A DNA stretch of 21,868 nt from JBDIBA01 sp039812705 (GCA_039812705.1 JBDIBA010000031.1:1-21868), one strand, 5' to 3'. Positions 6,781 through 13,830 are shown, counted from the stretch's first letter. Notes: generated by a model from the sequence alone, not told the origin. Numbers and translations are program-made.

Positions 6781-7376
6781 TGAGAATTAATTCACTCAAG
6801 CCCACAGTGCGATTGGTCGCTGTCGCCGTTTCTGCTTTGTTGCTGGCGGGTTGTGGCATTCCAGACGACAGGGAACCTCGCAACATCAACCCTGACGATG
6901 TTCAATACGACCTGCTGGCGCCGTCGACAACAATGCCGCCGACACCCGGGCCGGTTGCCGCCATTGCAAGCATTTTCTTGTTGGGTCCGGACAACAGGCT
7001 TGTTGCCGTGCAGCGTCAGCTTGCTGAACAGCAAACCGTGGGCTCTGTGGTGGGTTCCTTGTTGCAAGGTCCGACCCCGGCAGAGACGGCCTCGGGTCTG
7101 CGAAGCGCAATCGATCAGCAGACCGCTGTGTTGGGCGCCCAGGCTCAGGGCGACGTGGCCCAGGTTGACATAAGTGACGCATTGCTCAAGCTGCCGCCTC
7201 AGGACCAGGTTCGGGCTCTGGCTCAAATCGTTTACACAGCGACCTCGGTGGCGGGCATCCGTGGCGTTCAGGTGATGGTGAACTCCCAGGTGGCTGACGT
7301 GCCTCGTAGCGATGGAAGCCTTACGAGAGATCCTCTCCTGCGCACGGATTACACGGCGCTTGCCCCGCCTTCATAG
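6780..7376 (+). CDS. Short LpqB-like lipoprotein with a GerMN domain
   Basis: A 198-residue predicted lipoprotein. The signal sequence ends in lipobox LLAG-C25, followed by a Pro/Thr-rich linker and a GerMN domain (about 60-185). GerMN hallmarks are LLQGPTPAETASGLRSAI and QVRALAQIVYTATSVAGIRGVQVMV, given here as separate short segments. In mycobacteria LpqB, encoded right after mtrB, has a GerMN domain plus a long C-terminal beta-propeller. This protein ends shortly after GerMN, so it is a minimal version. The ATG at 6780 is preceded by AAGGTGG 7 nt away and overlaps the mtrB stop. It probably acts outside the membrane as a partner of the MtrB sensor domain; that is inferred from context. Confidence 0.85.
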   Translation: MRINSLKPTVRLVAVAVSALLLAGCGIPDDREPRNINPDDVQYDLLAPSTTMPPTPGPVAAIASIFLLGPDNRLVAVQRQLAEQQTVGSVVGSLLQGPTPAETASGLRSAIDQQTAVLGAQAQGDVAQVDISDALLKLPPQDQVRALAQIVYTATSVAGIRGVQVMVNSQVADVPRSDGSLTRDPLLRTDYTALAPPS

Positions 7377-7430
7377 GCATTTCTCTCAAAACACCCCTGC
7401 TAACGGCCAGCAGACCAATGCACGTGGCGT

Positions 7431-7436
7431 TAGTTT
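7431..7436 (+). promoter_or_regulatory. Putative -10 box of a leaderless pyk transcript
   Basis: TAGTTT fits TANNNT and ends 6 nt before the pyk ATG. No Shine-Dalgarno sequence lies in the remaining 6 nt, so a leaderless start is the simplest reading. No -35 box is evident. Confidence 0.4.
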
Positions 7437-7442
7437 GACGGA

Positions 7443-8876
7443 ATGTCTCGGCGCACGAAAATCGTTGCCACTGTTGGCCCTGCATCTCGCACTGAAGACC
7501 AGATTGGGGCGCTAATCGATGCGGGCGTATCGATGTTCCGATTCAACCTGTCTCACGGGACGGTTGAGGGTCACCTTGAAGGCATTGCTCGCGTGCGCAA
7601 GGTTGCCGCCGACAAAGGCACGGTCATTGCTGTTCTTGCGGATCTTCCTGGGCCCAAGATTCGCCTGACTTCACTTGGTGACGATGGCGTTGAGTTCCGT
7701 GACAACGAAGTCATTGAACTGAAGAGCGGTTCAGAACCAAGCACGGCACAACGCATTTACACCGATTACCCCACCTGTTCTACCGACCTTCGCGTCGGTG
7801 ACGACATCACACTTGGTGACGGCGGTGTTGACCTTCGCGTCGAGTCCATTGAAGGCGATGTCGTCAACGTCAAGGTCCAAAGTGGCGGCACGTTGCGCGG
7901 TCGTCCGGGTCTTCATCTTCCGGCGGACCGGGTCACCATTGGTGTGCCGACCGACGAAGACCGCATGCTGATTGATTCGGTTGCATTGCCGGGCAAGGTT
8001 GATTTTGTAGCCGTGTCTTTTGTGCGCAACGGCGACGAGATCCGCTTTGTTCGCAAGTTGCTTGGCGACACGCCACCTCGAATCATCTCGAAGATTGAAA
8101 CACCCGCTGCGCTTCTCAATCTTGAAGACATTGTCATTGAGTCCGATGCCGTGATGGTTGCGCGCGGTGACTTGGGAACCGAGTGCCCGCTTGAAGACGT
8201 TCCCGTTTACCAAAAGCGCATTATTCGTACGTGTATTGCACATGCAACGCCGGTGATCACGGCAACTCAGATGCTCGAAAGCATGATTACCGCCATGAGC
8301 CCCACGCGCGCAGAAGCTTCTGACGTTGCTAACGCTGTTTGTGATGGCACCGACGCAATCATGTTGTCGGGCGAGTCCGCAGTGGGCCACAACCCTCCGT
8401 TGGTTGTCGAAACCATGGCGCGAATCGCCGAGCGTGCAGAGATCGAGGCCGACTACGAACGCTTCTCACGCAGTCTGCGCACCGAACGTCGCATTCCTGT
8501 CGTCACTGCCGCGCTTACGCACGCGGCGTTGACAGCGGCTAACGACGCGAATGCAAGCGCAATCATTTGTTGCACGCAAAGTGGATCGACCGTTCAAGCC
8601 ATGGCAACGCTTCGCCCTGATGCCAAGCTGATTGCGCTGAGTACATCCGCGGAAACCGTGAACCGCGAAGTGTTGACGTGGGGTGTTATTCCGCTGATTC
8701 AGCCGGACTATGACAACGCCGAAGAAATGGTTAGTTCTGCCGTGCAGATTGCCCAAGAAGCTGGTCTTGTTCAGACGGGCGATACGGTGGCCATCCTTTC
8801 GGGCAACCCAGGTGTTGCGGGCTCCACCGATGCGTTGAAGATTATGGAAGTCGGTCAGGCCTCTTCAGGTCGCTAG
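7443..8876 (+). CDS. pyk: Pyruvate kinase
   Basis: A 477-residue glycolytic enzyme that transfers phosphate from phosphoenolpyruvate to ADP. The typical order of motifs is present: TKIVATVGPAS at 5-15, FRFNLSHG at 32-39 and DLPGPKIR near 67. The B domain covers about 75-160. The active-site signature is IISKIETPAALL with K217 and E219, followed by ARGDLG at 240-245, TATQMLESM and the stretch SPTRAEASDVANAV. The C-terminal regulatory domain contains CTQSGSTVQAMA, near the usual allosteric site. Length and all catalytic residues are normal. It follows the mtr operon by 66 bp, with only a small 5-bp hairpin and no T-run between. It is followed after 20 bp by tRNA-Lys. Confidence 0.97.
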   Translation: MSRRTKIVATVGPASRTEDQIGALIDAGVSMFRFNLSHGTVEGHLEGIARVRKVAADKGTVIAVLADLPGPKIRLTSLGDDGVEFRDNEVIELKSGSEPSTAQRIYTDYPTCSTDLRVGDDITLGDGGVDLRVESIEGDVVNVKVQSGGTLRGRPGLHLPADRVTIGVPTDEDRMLIDSVALPGKVDFVAVSFVRNGDEIRFVRKLLGDTPPRIISKIETPAALLNLEDIVIESDAVMVARGDLGTECPLEDVPVYQKRIIRTCIAHATPVITATQMLESMITAMSPTRAEASDVANAVCDGTDAIMLSGESAVGHNPPLVVETMARIAERAEIEADYERFSRSLRTERRIPVVTAALTHAALTAANDANASAIICCTQSGSTVQAMATLRPDAKLIALSTSAETVNREVLTWGVIPLIQPDYDNAEEMVSSAVQIAQEAGLVQTGDTVAILSGNPGVAGSTDALKIMEVGQASSGR

Positions 8877-8896
8877 TCTCTGGGTTTCAATCACCT

Positions 8897-8973
8897 GGGG
8901 GCGTAGCTCAGTTGGCTAGAGCAGCGGACTTTTAATCCGCGTGTCGTGGGTTCGAGCCCCACCGCCCCTACCA
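8897..8973 (+). tRNA. tRNA-Lys (anticodon UUU)
   Basis: A 77-nt cloverleaf with encoded CCA. The acceptor arm GGGGGCG pairs with CGCCCCT, the anticodon stem-loop GCGGA-CTTTTAA-TCCGC carries TTT, and the T arm is GTGGG-TTCGAGC-CCCAC. It lies 20 bp after pyk and is probably cotranscribed with it. Confidence 0.97.
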
Positions 8974-9069
8974 GTCCTGTTTCCAGCATTGACGGGACTC
9001 GTTCAACGCGGGCTCGGCCGCAGGGGTAGCCTTGTGGGGTTGGCCTAGGCGGCGAATGGAGACCCACCG

Positions 9070-10065
9070 TTGAACACGAACGAAGGCCACACCGGCTTGA
9101 TTAATGGTCGCTTGACGAAGATTTTCATATCTGCGGATTATGGAAACCCCGGAGACATGGCGTTCGCCGAGGTAGATGCCGAGCTTGACCACCACGCACC
9201 GTTTGTCGGTGTGCCGCGCAAGGAACTGCACGTTCCACCATTCATGACGCTTTCCAATTCAATGGTCTTGGCTCAAACGCTCAATGGTGTTTTGGGCAGA
9301 GGTCAGCACGATGTTTGTGAAGGCACGCTGCTGTACCACAACGTTGCGCCACGTAAAGATGACATGAGCGTGCGCGTGGCAAACCGTGGCGAGCAGTTCT
9401 ATTTCGCGAAGGTGCGTGACAAGGCTGTCTTTATTGCAGGCCCGGCTTCAGGGTTTTCTTGGTCGATGCTTGTCGGATTCCCGATTGATATCTATGACTT
9501 GCCAATCACCAAAGAAGGTTCTCAGTTCAGGTCGCGGGACTATTTCCCGACGATGATTGCCGATGTCTTGACCGGCGTGGTGTCGCTCGACCACCTTGAG
9601 CGTGTTGACAGCTCGGCAATTCCACCCCTTCCGTCAAACCAGGTTGCCTATGTCGACGGTTTCGGCAATATCAAGCTGACTGCCGGTCGTTTGTCATTGC
9701 CAGCAGGCGAGGAAGTAACTGTCTCGTTGCAGGTTCCGTACGAGAAGGACAACGGAATGCTGGGCCATCAAGTTGTCGAGCACCCGGCGGTAATTGCCCA
9801 CGACAGCTTTGCGGTATCTGAAGGTCAGCTGGCCTATTCGATGGGCAGTTCGTCGCTTTGTGGTTCGCCAGCCGCGGAACTGTTCTTGCGAGGCGGCAGT
9901 GCAGCAAAACTGTACGGCTTGCACCCGCGCCACCTCACCGACGAAATGACAATGACAATCCGCCACAACGGAGACGTTGTTCAGCCTGCTCCGCTGGATG
10001 GCTCGACGATTTCCACGCAAGCTTCCGGCGATCAACCATCGCGCGCAAACGTGTTGGCTGGCTAG
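9070..10065 (+). CDS. Divergent SAM hydroxide adenosyltransferase (DUF62)-like protein
   Basis: A 331-residue protein with a TTG start, chosen because GGAG lies 8 nt upstream. The layout follows the SAM hydroxide adenosyltransferase/fluorinase family. IFISADYGNPGDMAF matches the N-terminal TDFG-x-x-D strand and loop, LLYHNVAPRKDD sits where VDPGVGT-x-x-R belongs, and GPASG replaces GPDNG. RSRDYFPTMIADVLTG sits at the HGRD-x-F region, YVDGFGNIKL at D-x-FGN, and LFLRGGSAAKLYGL at the C-terminal domain. The Asp and Arg of the D-R-H triad described for the archaeal enzyme, and its His, are all missing. The protein may bind an adenosine-type ligand without hydrolysing SAM, or do different chemistry. 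A possible -10 TAGCCT is at 9027-9032. The next gene's putative promoter overlaps its stop. Confidence 0.65.
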   Translation: MNTNEGHTGLINGRLTKIFISADYGNPGDMAFAEVDAELDHHAPFVGVPRKELHVPPFMTLSNSMVLAQTLNGVLGRGQHDVCEGTLLYHNVAPRKDDMSVRVANRGEQFYFAKVRDKAVFIAGPASGFSWSMLVGFPIDIYDLPITKEGSQFRSRDYFPTMIADVLTGVVSLDHLERVDSSAIPPLPSNQVAYVDGFGNIKLTAGRLSLPAGEEVTVSLQVPYEKDNGMLGHQVVEHPAVIAHDSFAVSEGQLAYSMGSSSLCGSPAAELFLRGGSAAKLYGLHPRHLTDEMTMTIRHNGDVVQPAPLDGSTISTQASGDQPSRANVLAG

Positions 10066-10068
10066 GGT
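10063..10068 (+). promoter_or_regulatory. Putative -10 box of the DksA/TraR-like gene, overlapping the previous stop codon
   Basis: TAGGGT fits TANNNT, begins with the TAG stop of the preceding gene and ends 7 nt before the ATG at 10076. There is no Shine-Dalgarno sequence. The stop codon supplies the TA by itself, which weakens the case. Confidence 0.35.
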
Positions 10069-10075
10069 CTTCGGC

Positions 10076-10444
10076 ATGAATGAAGAAGAGATTCGTCAGA
10101 CGCTCGTTGGTGAAAGAGAACGACTTGTTGCACTCCGCCAAGACGTGAGTGAATCGAGCAATCTCGACTCCGAAGAGGGTGAAATCGAAGAAAGCTTCAG
10201 CGACGGCGGCAGTGAGGTCAGTCAGAGCTCGGCCACGTTGTTCGCGATTGAGCAGATTGAAAACGAACTTGAAGAGGTTCGCGTTGCCCTTGAGAAGCTG
10301 GACAACGGCAACTACGGCATCAGCGAGCTTTCTGGCGAGCCAATTGACCCCGCGCGTCTTGAGGCCATGCCAACTGCGCGTTACACGCTCGAAGAGCAGC
10401 AACAAATGGAGTCCGAGAACCGCATTCCGCGTTCAGACCTCTGA
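10076..10444 (+). CDS. TraR/DksA-like protein without zinc-finger cysteines
   Basis: A 122-residue acidic protein. Residues 1-75 are helical and coiled-coil-like, with charged heptads and an acidic stretch (EEGEIEES). Residues 76-110 match the TraR/DksA finger: NGNYGISELSGEPIDPAR, then RLEAMPTARYTLEEQ. In the family the finger holds CxxC...CxxC. Here the four positions are S83, S86, T104 and E107, so zinc cannot be bound in the usual way although the surrounding frame (YG, GEPI, ARLEA-P) is kept. Relatives bind the RNA polymerase secondary channel and modulate initiation. Whether this one does is open; DksA variants with fewer cysteines are known. It lies between the SAM-like gene and def, 15 bp before the latter's start. 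Confidence 0.85.
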   Translation: MNEEEIRQTLVGERERLVALRQDVSESSNLDSEEGEIEESFSDGGSEVSQSSATLFAIEQIENELEEVRVALEKLDNGNYGISELSGEPIDPARLEAMPTARYTLEEQQQMESENRIPRSDL

Positions 10445-10459
10445 TCGATCGGCGTCGTT

Positions 10460-11134
10460 GTGACCTTGGAGATTGTGCAGGCGGGCCATCCCGTCTTGCG
10501 TCAAGGTGCGCACCGCGTGGACGTCGACGTAATCGGTTCCGATCAATTTAATGACCTGATTGAACAGATGGTCGAAACCATGCGCGAAGCGCCTGGCGTT
10601 GGACTTGCTGCTCCACAGATTGGGTTGCCACTGCAACTCTGCGTCATTGAGCACAGGAATGAGTTTGTAGACGCGGTGCCCGATGACGTTCGTGAACTAC
10701 ACGAAAAGAAACCCGTTCCGCTTACGGTTTTGGTCAATCCGGTGATCAAGCCCGTTGGCAAGCAGGCGACTTCGTTCCATGAGGGTTGTCTGAGTGTTGC
10801 AGGTTGGATGGCCGAAACGCCTCGCTATCGACGCGTCAAGGTTGAAGCTCTGGACCACAACGGCGAAGAAGTGTTGCTTGATTGGTCCGGTTGGCCGGCG
10901 CGGATTGCCCAACACGAGGTTGATCACTTACATGGCGTCTTGTACGTGGATCGGATGGACCCGAAGACTTTCTGCACAATCCAAAGTCGCTTGGCTGCGG
11001 AGTTTGGGGAGCTGGACGACGATCACTTCGACTACACGTTCGACGTGATGCGAGCAGAGCTCTTCGATCAAGACCGTGATGGCAATACTGACGACAATGA
11101 CGACGACAACCCCGATGACGATGACAGGGCTTGA
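10460..11134 (+). CDS. def: Peptide deformylase
   Basis: A 224-residue enzyme that removes the formyl group from the initiator methionine of nascent proteins. All three motifs are intact: GVGLAAPQ at 46-53, EGCLS with metal ligand C110, and QHEVDH with H152, E153 and H156. The segment WSGWPARIAQHEVDHLHG and the following VDRMDP-x-TF resemble the type found in plant and animal organelles (PDF1A) more than the E. coli enzyme. The GTG at 10460 lies 15 bp after the preceding stop; no Shine-Dalgarno is visible. The last 22 residues form a highly acidic tail made mainly of Asp and Asn, encoded by GAC/GAT-rich DNA; it lies outside the catalytic domain. The gene ends 12 bp from a convergent gene. Confidence 0.95.
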   Translation: MTLEIVQAGHPVLRQGAHRVDVDVIGSDQFNDLIEQMVETMREAPGVGLAAPQIGLPLQLCVIEHRNEFVDAVPDDVRELHEKKPVPLTVLVNPVIKPVGKQATSFHEGCLSVAGWMAETPRYRRVKVEALDHNGEEVLLDWSGWPARIAQHEVDHLHGVLYVDRMDPKTFCTIQSRLAAEFGELDDDHFDYTFDVMRAELFDQDRDGNTDDNDDDNPDDDDRA

Positions 11135-11146
11135 GCCGCAAGGCCG

Positions 11147-11758
11147 CTAAATGTCGTCTGGCAACAGTGACGGCTGAATGGCGATAGGGGTCTTGTCGGA
11201 TGCGAGGCCGGGGTCGCTCTCGTCGAGAGCGGCGACTTCATTCGTGTCTTCGACGTCGCTGTCCATGTCGAAGGCCGATTCGTCCTGGTGGCCAGCCTTG
11301 GCAATCAGATACCCGCGTGCTCGCTCGGCAAGGGGGTATCTGGCCACGAGATCCCAAAACTCGTCGGTGTGCCCAAGGTGGACGAGGTGGGCCATCTCGT
11401 GGACGATGACATAGTCCACCACCCAAGCCGGAAACGGCTGGACATTGGACGAGATGCGAATGGCCCCTAGAGAAGGCGTGCATGAACCCCAGCGGTGTCG
11501 CTGGTTATCTACCCACTTGATGGTCTGCGGTTCGGGCAGTCCGAGGGAGGCGGCCAACTGGTGGGCGCGTTTCTTCAGGTCAATGCGCCCGGGGTGGGTT
11601 TGGCGTTGGTACTTCGCCAGAAGCTCTTTCACGTAGCGTTCTTCCTCGGCCCGGCTGGCACGGGCGGGGATGGAGATCCGGACACCATCTGGAGTTGGTC
11701 TCAGCTCGACGGTCTTGCGACGGCGGGGGCTCCGAATCACTTCCACTTTCACGCCCAT
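11147..11758 (-). CDS. YgjP-like (DUF45) zinc metallopeptidase
   Basis: A 203-residue predicted metal-dependent hydrolase. The N-terminal basic strand region (RSPRRRKTVELR) is followed by NQRHRWGSC at about 85-93 and then by HEMAHLVHLGH with H120, E121 and H124 as the HExxH site and H130 as the likely third ligand. TDEFW follows, as usual in the YgjP/SprT-like group. The final 50 residues are Asp/Ser-rich and probably disordered. Cellular substrate is unknown for the family. The ATG at 11758 is annotated. A GTG at 11752, giving a protein two residues shorter, sits 8 nt from a TAGGTT hexamer and would suit a leaderless start. It is convergent with def and divergent from the RsiG-like gene (69 bp apart). 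Confidence 0.9.
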   Translation of the reverse strand: MGVKVEVIRSPRRRKTVELRPTPDGVRISIPARASRAEEERYVKELLAKYQRQTHPGRIDLKKRAHQLAASLGLPEPQTIKWVDNQRHRWGSCTPSLGAIRISSNVQPFPAWVVDYVIVHEMAHLVHLGHTDEFWDLVARYPLAERARGYLIAKAGHQDESAFDMDSDVEDTNEVAALDESDPGLASDKTPIAIQPSLLPDDI

Positions 11759-11760
11759 AG

Positions 11761-11766
11761 AACCTA
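11761..11766 (-). promoter_or_regulatory. Putative -10 box for the YgjP-like gene
   Basis: On the minus strand TAGGTT fits TANNNT. It ends 8 nt before the GTG at 11752, or only 2 nt before the ATG at 11758, so if it is a real promoter the GTG is the more likely start. Confidence 0.3.
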
Positions 11767-11814
11767 ATCAGCACCGCGTGACAAACGAACCCTTCCTGGC
11801 GGCGTGATTGGCCC

Positions 11815-11820
11815 TAATCT
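11815..11820 (+). promoter_or_regulatory. Putative -10 box of a leaderless rsiG-like transcript
   Basis: TAATCT fits TANNNT, matches TATAAT at four of six positions and ends 7 nt before the ATG at 11828. No Shine-Dalgarno sequence is present; a weak TTCCTG lies 16 nt upstream in the -35 area. Confidence 0.45.
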
Positions 11821-11827
11821 GCCAGCC

Positions 11828-12388
11828 ATGGGCAATCCAGCGCTAGTTGAACTGATCGCACCGGAATACATCGAGGGTAGGGAATCCCTGCCACTTAGCG
11901 AGGTCCGAGCGCGTCGCGGTAAGTGTCAGGCGGCCGAAGAGGTTCTGTCGCTACAGCGCCGGATGGTTCAAGGCCGTCTGGACATTGTTCAGTCCGAAAT
12001 AGGGCGTCGGTCGGGAACCGAAGACCTTGCGACTCATCGTGACCTCATTGCCGATCTGCCGGCGATTTTGGCGGACCACGGCGGCCGTGCTGCAGGGCCG
12101 GGTCGGCTGACCTCAGTTGGTGGAAATCACGCCGAATTAGACGCCGCGTTTGATCATTTGTCGTCGGTTCTCAATTCAATAGTCAGCCCTCAGCAACTGT
12201 CTGAATTGGAAGAACTCAGCCAGCACGAGCTGCAAGACGCAGCCCATGAAATGGAGAAGCTGGAACGATCCATTTCGCAAAATAGGCACTCTCTTCATCA
12301 CAACATTGATGCGTTGCAGGAAGAAATTGTCCGCCGCTATAAGTCTGGTGAAGCAAGTGTTGACAATTTGCTGAAAGACAACATCTAG
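11828..12388 (+). CDS. rsiG: RsiG-like c-di-GMP-binding anti-sigma factor
   Basis: A 186-residue, mainly helical protein with no membrane segment. RsiG in Streptomyces holds the sporulation sigma factor WhiG inactive when loaded with c-di-GMP, using the motif E-x3-S-x2-R-x3-Q-x3-D on two coiled-coil helices. Here the first copy is exact: E37, S41, R44, Q48, D52 (EEVLSLQRRMVQGRLD). The second is E146, S150, R153, H157, D161, identical except Gln to His. The linker (about 60-125) is less conserved, and the end RRYKSGEASVDNLL also looks family-like. The ATG at 11828 is preferred for its promoter spacing; an in-frame upstream ATT would not be needed. No whiG-like sigma gene is in the window. A c-di-GMP riboswitch lies about 4 kb downstream. 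Confidence 0.85.
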   Translation: MGNPALVELIAPEYIEGRESLPLSEVRARRGKCQAAEEVLSLQRRMVQGRLDIVQSEIGRRSGTEDLATHRDLIADLPAILADHGGRAAGPGRLTSVGGNHAELDAAFDHLSSVLNSIVSPQQLSELEELSQHELQDAAHEMEKLERSISQNRHSLHHNIDALQEEIVRRYKSGEASVDNLLKDNI

Positions 12389-12733
12389 GAACCGGCTGGT
12401 CGGGGGCCGTAAGGGGTGCGTGATTCGTTCAAATCCGCACCGTGTGCCACGCTAATTCGATACAGAAATTGCTCTGATCAAATAGTTCGGCTTTTTCCTG
12501 CTTATTTTTTGTTTTCACCGACTGTTGCTGGATAACTTCTCGGCCATTGCGAGCTCGGGGGCTTGCTCAGTTTCGTTCGGGGAAGTGCGAATGCTGAGTT
12601 AAAGTCACCGAGCTCGTTTTTTGTTGAGCGTTTTCTTGACCCAATCACATTTTTCTCAGCGGTTTTTCCGTTGAAAACGGCCCCCATCTGTTTGCCGGTT
12701 CGGGGCTGATTACAGATCGGATTTTGAACAAAG
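12389..12733 (+). other. 345-bp T-rich intergenic region before the M23 peptidase gene
   Basis: I see no credible gene here. The region is visibly richer in A and T than its surroundings, with runs such as TTATTTTTTG and GTTTTTTG. Structures seen: a perfect 6-bp hairpin GGTGCG/CGCACC at 12415-12441 (15-nt loop), a CCGTT-gaa-AACGG hairpin at 12667-12679, and the palindromic octamer CGAGCTCG twice, the second copy followed by six T. The part near 12734 is probably a long 5' leader of the peptidase gene. I looked for c-di-AMP riboswitch signatures, common before such genes in actinobacteria, and did not find them. Confidence 0.5.
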
Positions 12734-13816
12734 ATGTCGCGACAGTTACGTGTTCTTATTGCATGTGCAGCTTGTGTTGCTTCTTCGGTTTTTGCACTTG
12801 CAGTGCCAAACGCCGTTGCAGAGAAGTCAAACGATCCTCTGACGTTCAGTGACGCAGATCTCAGCCGCTCCATGAGCGACATCGAAAACGATGTTCGCCG
12901 CCAGCAGGCCGAAGTCGATTCCGCCACGCAGGCAATGTCGGTTGCAGACCAGACCGCCACCAACAGCGAATCTCAATTGGTTGGTGTGCGCGCGAATCTT
13001 GACGACTTGCAGCGAAAGGCCGCCGAGAGTGCAGTGCGTGAATACGTTTCTCCGGCGGGCGTAGGAATTGACGTCGTGTTGGCTTCCGAAGAAATCCGTG
13101 ACGCCGAGCAGCGAAGCGTCTTGCTCGCACAAATCAACAGCGCCAACCGTCAGGCCTACGCCAACCACAAGGCAGCCAAGAAGGAACTCGACGCTCGCCT
13201 TGCCGAAGCAGTTGAGCGCCGTGAGGTTGCAAACAAGCGCCGCGAAGTTGCTCAGCAGAAGCTTGACTCCTTGAACGCATTGCTGAACCGCAAGCGTCAG
13301 ATCGAAGGTGCAGTGGCAGCTCGTCAAGAAAGTGCTGCAGCCGAGGACAACAACTCGGTTGCATCTGGTTCTTCGGCTGCTGGTCGCGCAAACCGCGGCG
13401 GTCCGGCATCAGATGACGGTCGCATCTCGGCTGCCGGCATGAAGTGGCCGGCATCGGGTCCTGTGCGTTCGCCATTTGGCCAGCGTTGGGGTCGTCAACA
13501 CACCGGCATTGACATCGGCGCACCTGAGGGCGCTCCTATTTATGCCGCCAAGGGCGGAACCGTAAAGAAGGCCAGCATGGACAGCGGCGGCTACGGCAAC
13601 CTGGTTGAGCTCGACAATGGTGGCGGCGTTGTTACCTACTACGCCCACATGAGCCGCATTGCCACCAGTGTTGGAGCCACAGTTCAGGCCGGTCAGCAAA
13701 TTGGCTACATCGGACACACTGGCCGCGTCGTTCCTCCTTCGGCCGCAGGTGCTCACTTGCACTTTGAAGTGCGAATTGGTGGCGCGCCGCGAAATCCTCA
13801 GAGTTACCTGCCTTAG
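12734..13816 (+). CDS. Secreted M23 family peptidoglycan endopeptidase
   Basis: A 360-residue exported protein. The signal peptide runs to about residue 29 (VPNAVA). Residues 45-200 form a long charged coiled coil, and a Ser/Ala/Gly-rich linker covers 200-235. The C-terminal M23 (LytM) domain starts at WPASGPVRSPFG and has intact zinc ligands H256 and D260 in HTGIDIG, plus H341 and H343 in AHLHFEV; H305 in YYAHM is also as expected. Coiled coil plus LytM is the EnvC/RipC-like arrangement that acts in septal wall splitting. It probably cleaves peptide cross-links outside the membrane. No Shine-Dalgarno sequence is evident at the ATG. Its position after a 345-bp noncoding stretch suggests regulated expression, and MtrA control is plausible from family knowledge. 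Confidence 0.92.
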   Translation: MSRQLRVLIACAACVASSVFALAVPNAVAEKSNDPLTFSDADLSRSMSDIENDVRRQQAEVDSATQAMSVADQTATNSESQLVGVRANLDDLQRKAAESAVREYVSPAGVGIDVVLASEEIRDAEQRSVLLAQINSANRQAYANHKAAKKELDARLAEAVERREVANKRREVAQQKLDSLNALLNRKRQIEGAVAARQESAAAEDNNSVASGSSAAGRANRGGPASDDGRISAAGMKWPASGPVRSPFGQRWGRQHTGIDIGAPEGAPIYAAKGGTVKKASMDSGGYGNLVELDNGGGVVTYYAHMSRIATSVGATVQAGQQIGYIGHTGRVVPPSAAGAHLHFEVRIGGAPRNPQSYLP

Positions 13817-13830
13817 TCGTTCAACTTTGA

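Noticed and set aside
7397..7413. Terminator between the mtr operon and pyk
   Set aside because: The CTGCT/AGCAG stem has only five pairs and no following T-run.
12400..12445. tRNA-like TTCAAAT loop in the intergenic region
   Set aside because: The flanking five bases on each side do not pair as a T stem, and no acceptor or anticodon arm can be formed. Only a simple GGTGCG/CGCACC hairpin remains.
12389..12733. c-di-AMP (ydaO-type) riboswitch before the M23 gene
   Set aside because: The characteristic GGGGTGAAT and CCG-x-CAGCTAACCTCG segments are absent; only GGGGTGCGTGATTC is faintly similar.
12502..12963. Minus-strand reading frame of 153 codons upstream of and overlapping the M23 gene
   Set aside because: It overlaps the signal peptide region of a well-supported gene, has no family features and its composition looks like an antisense shadow.
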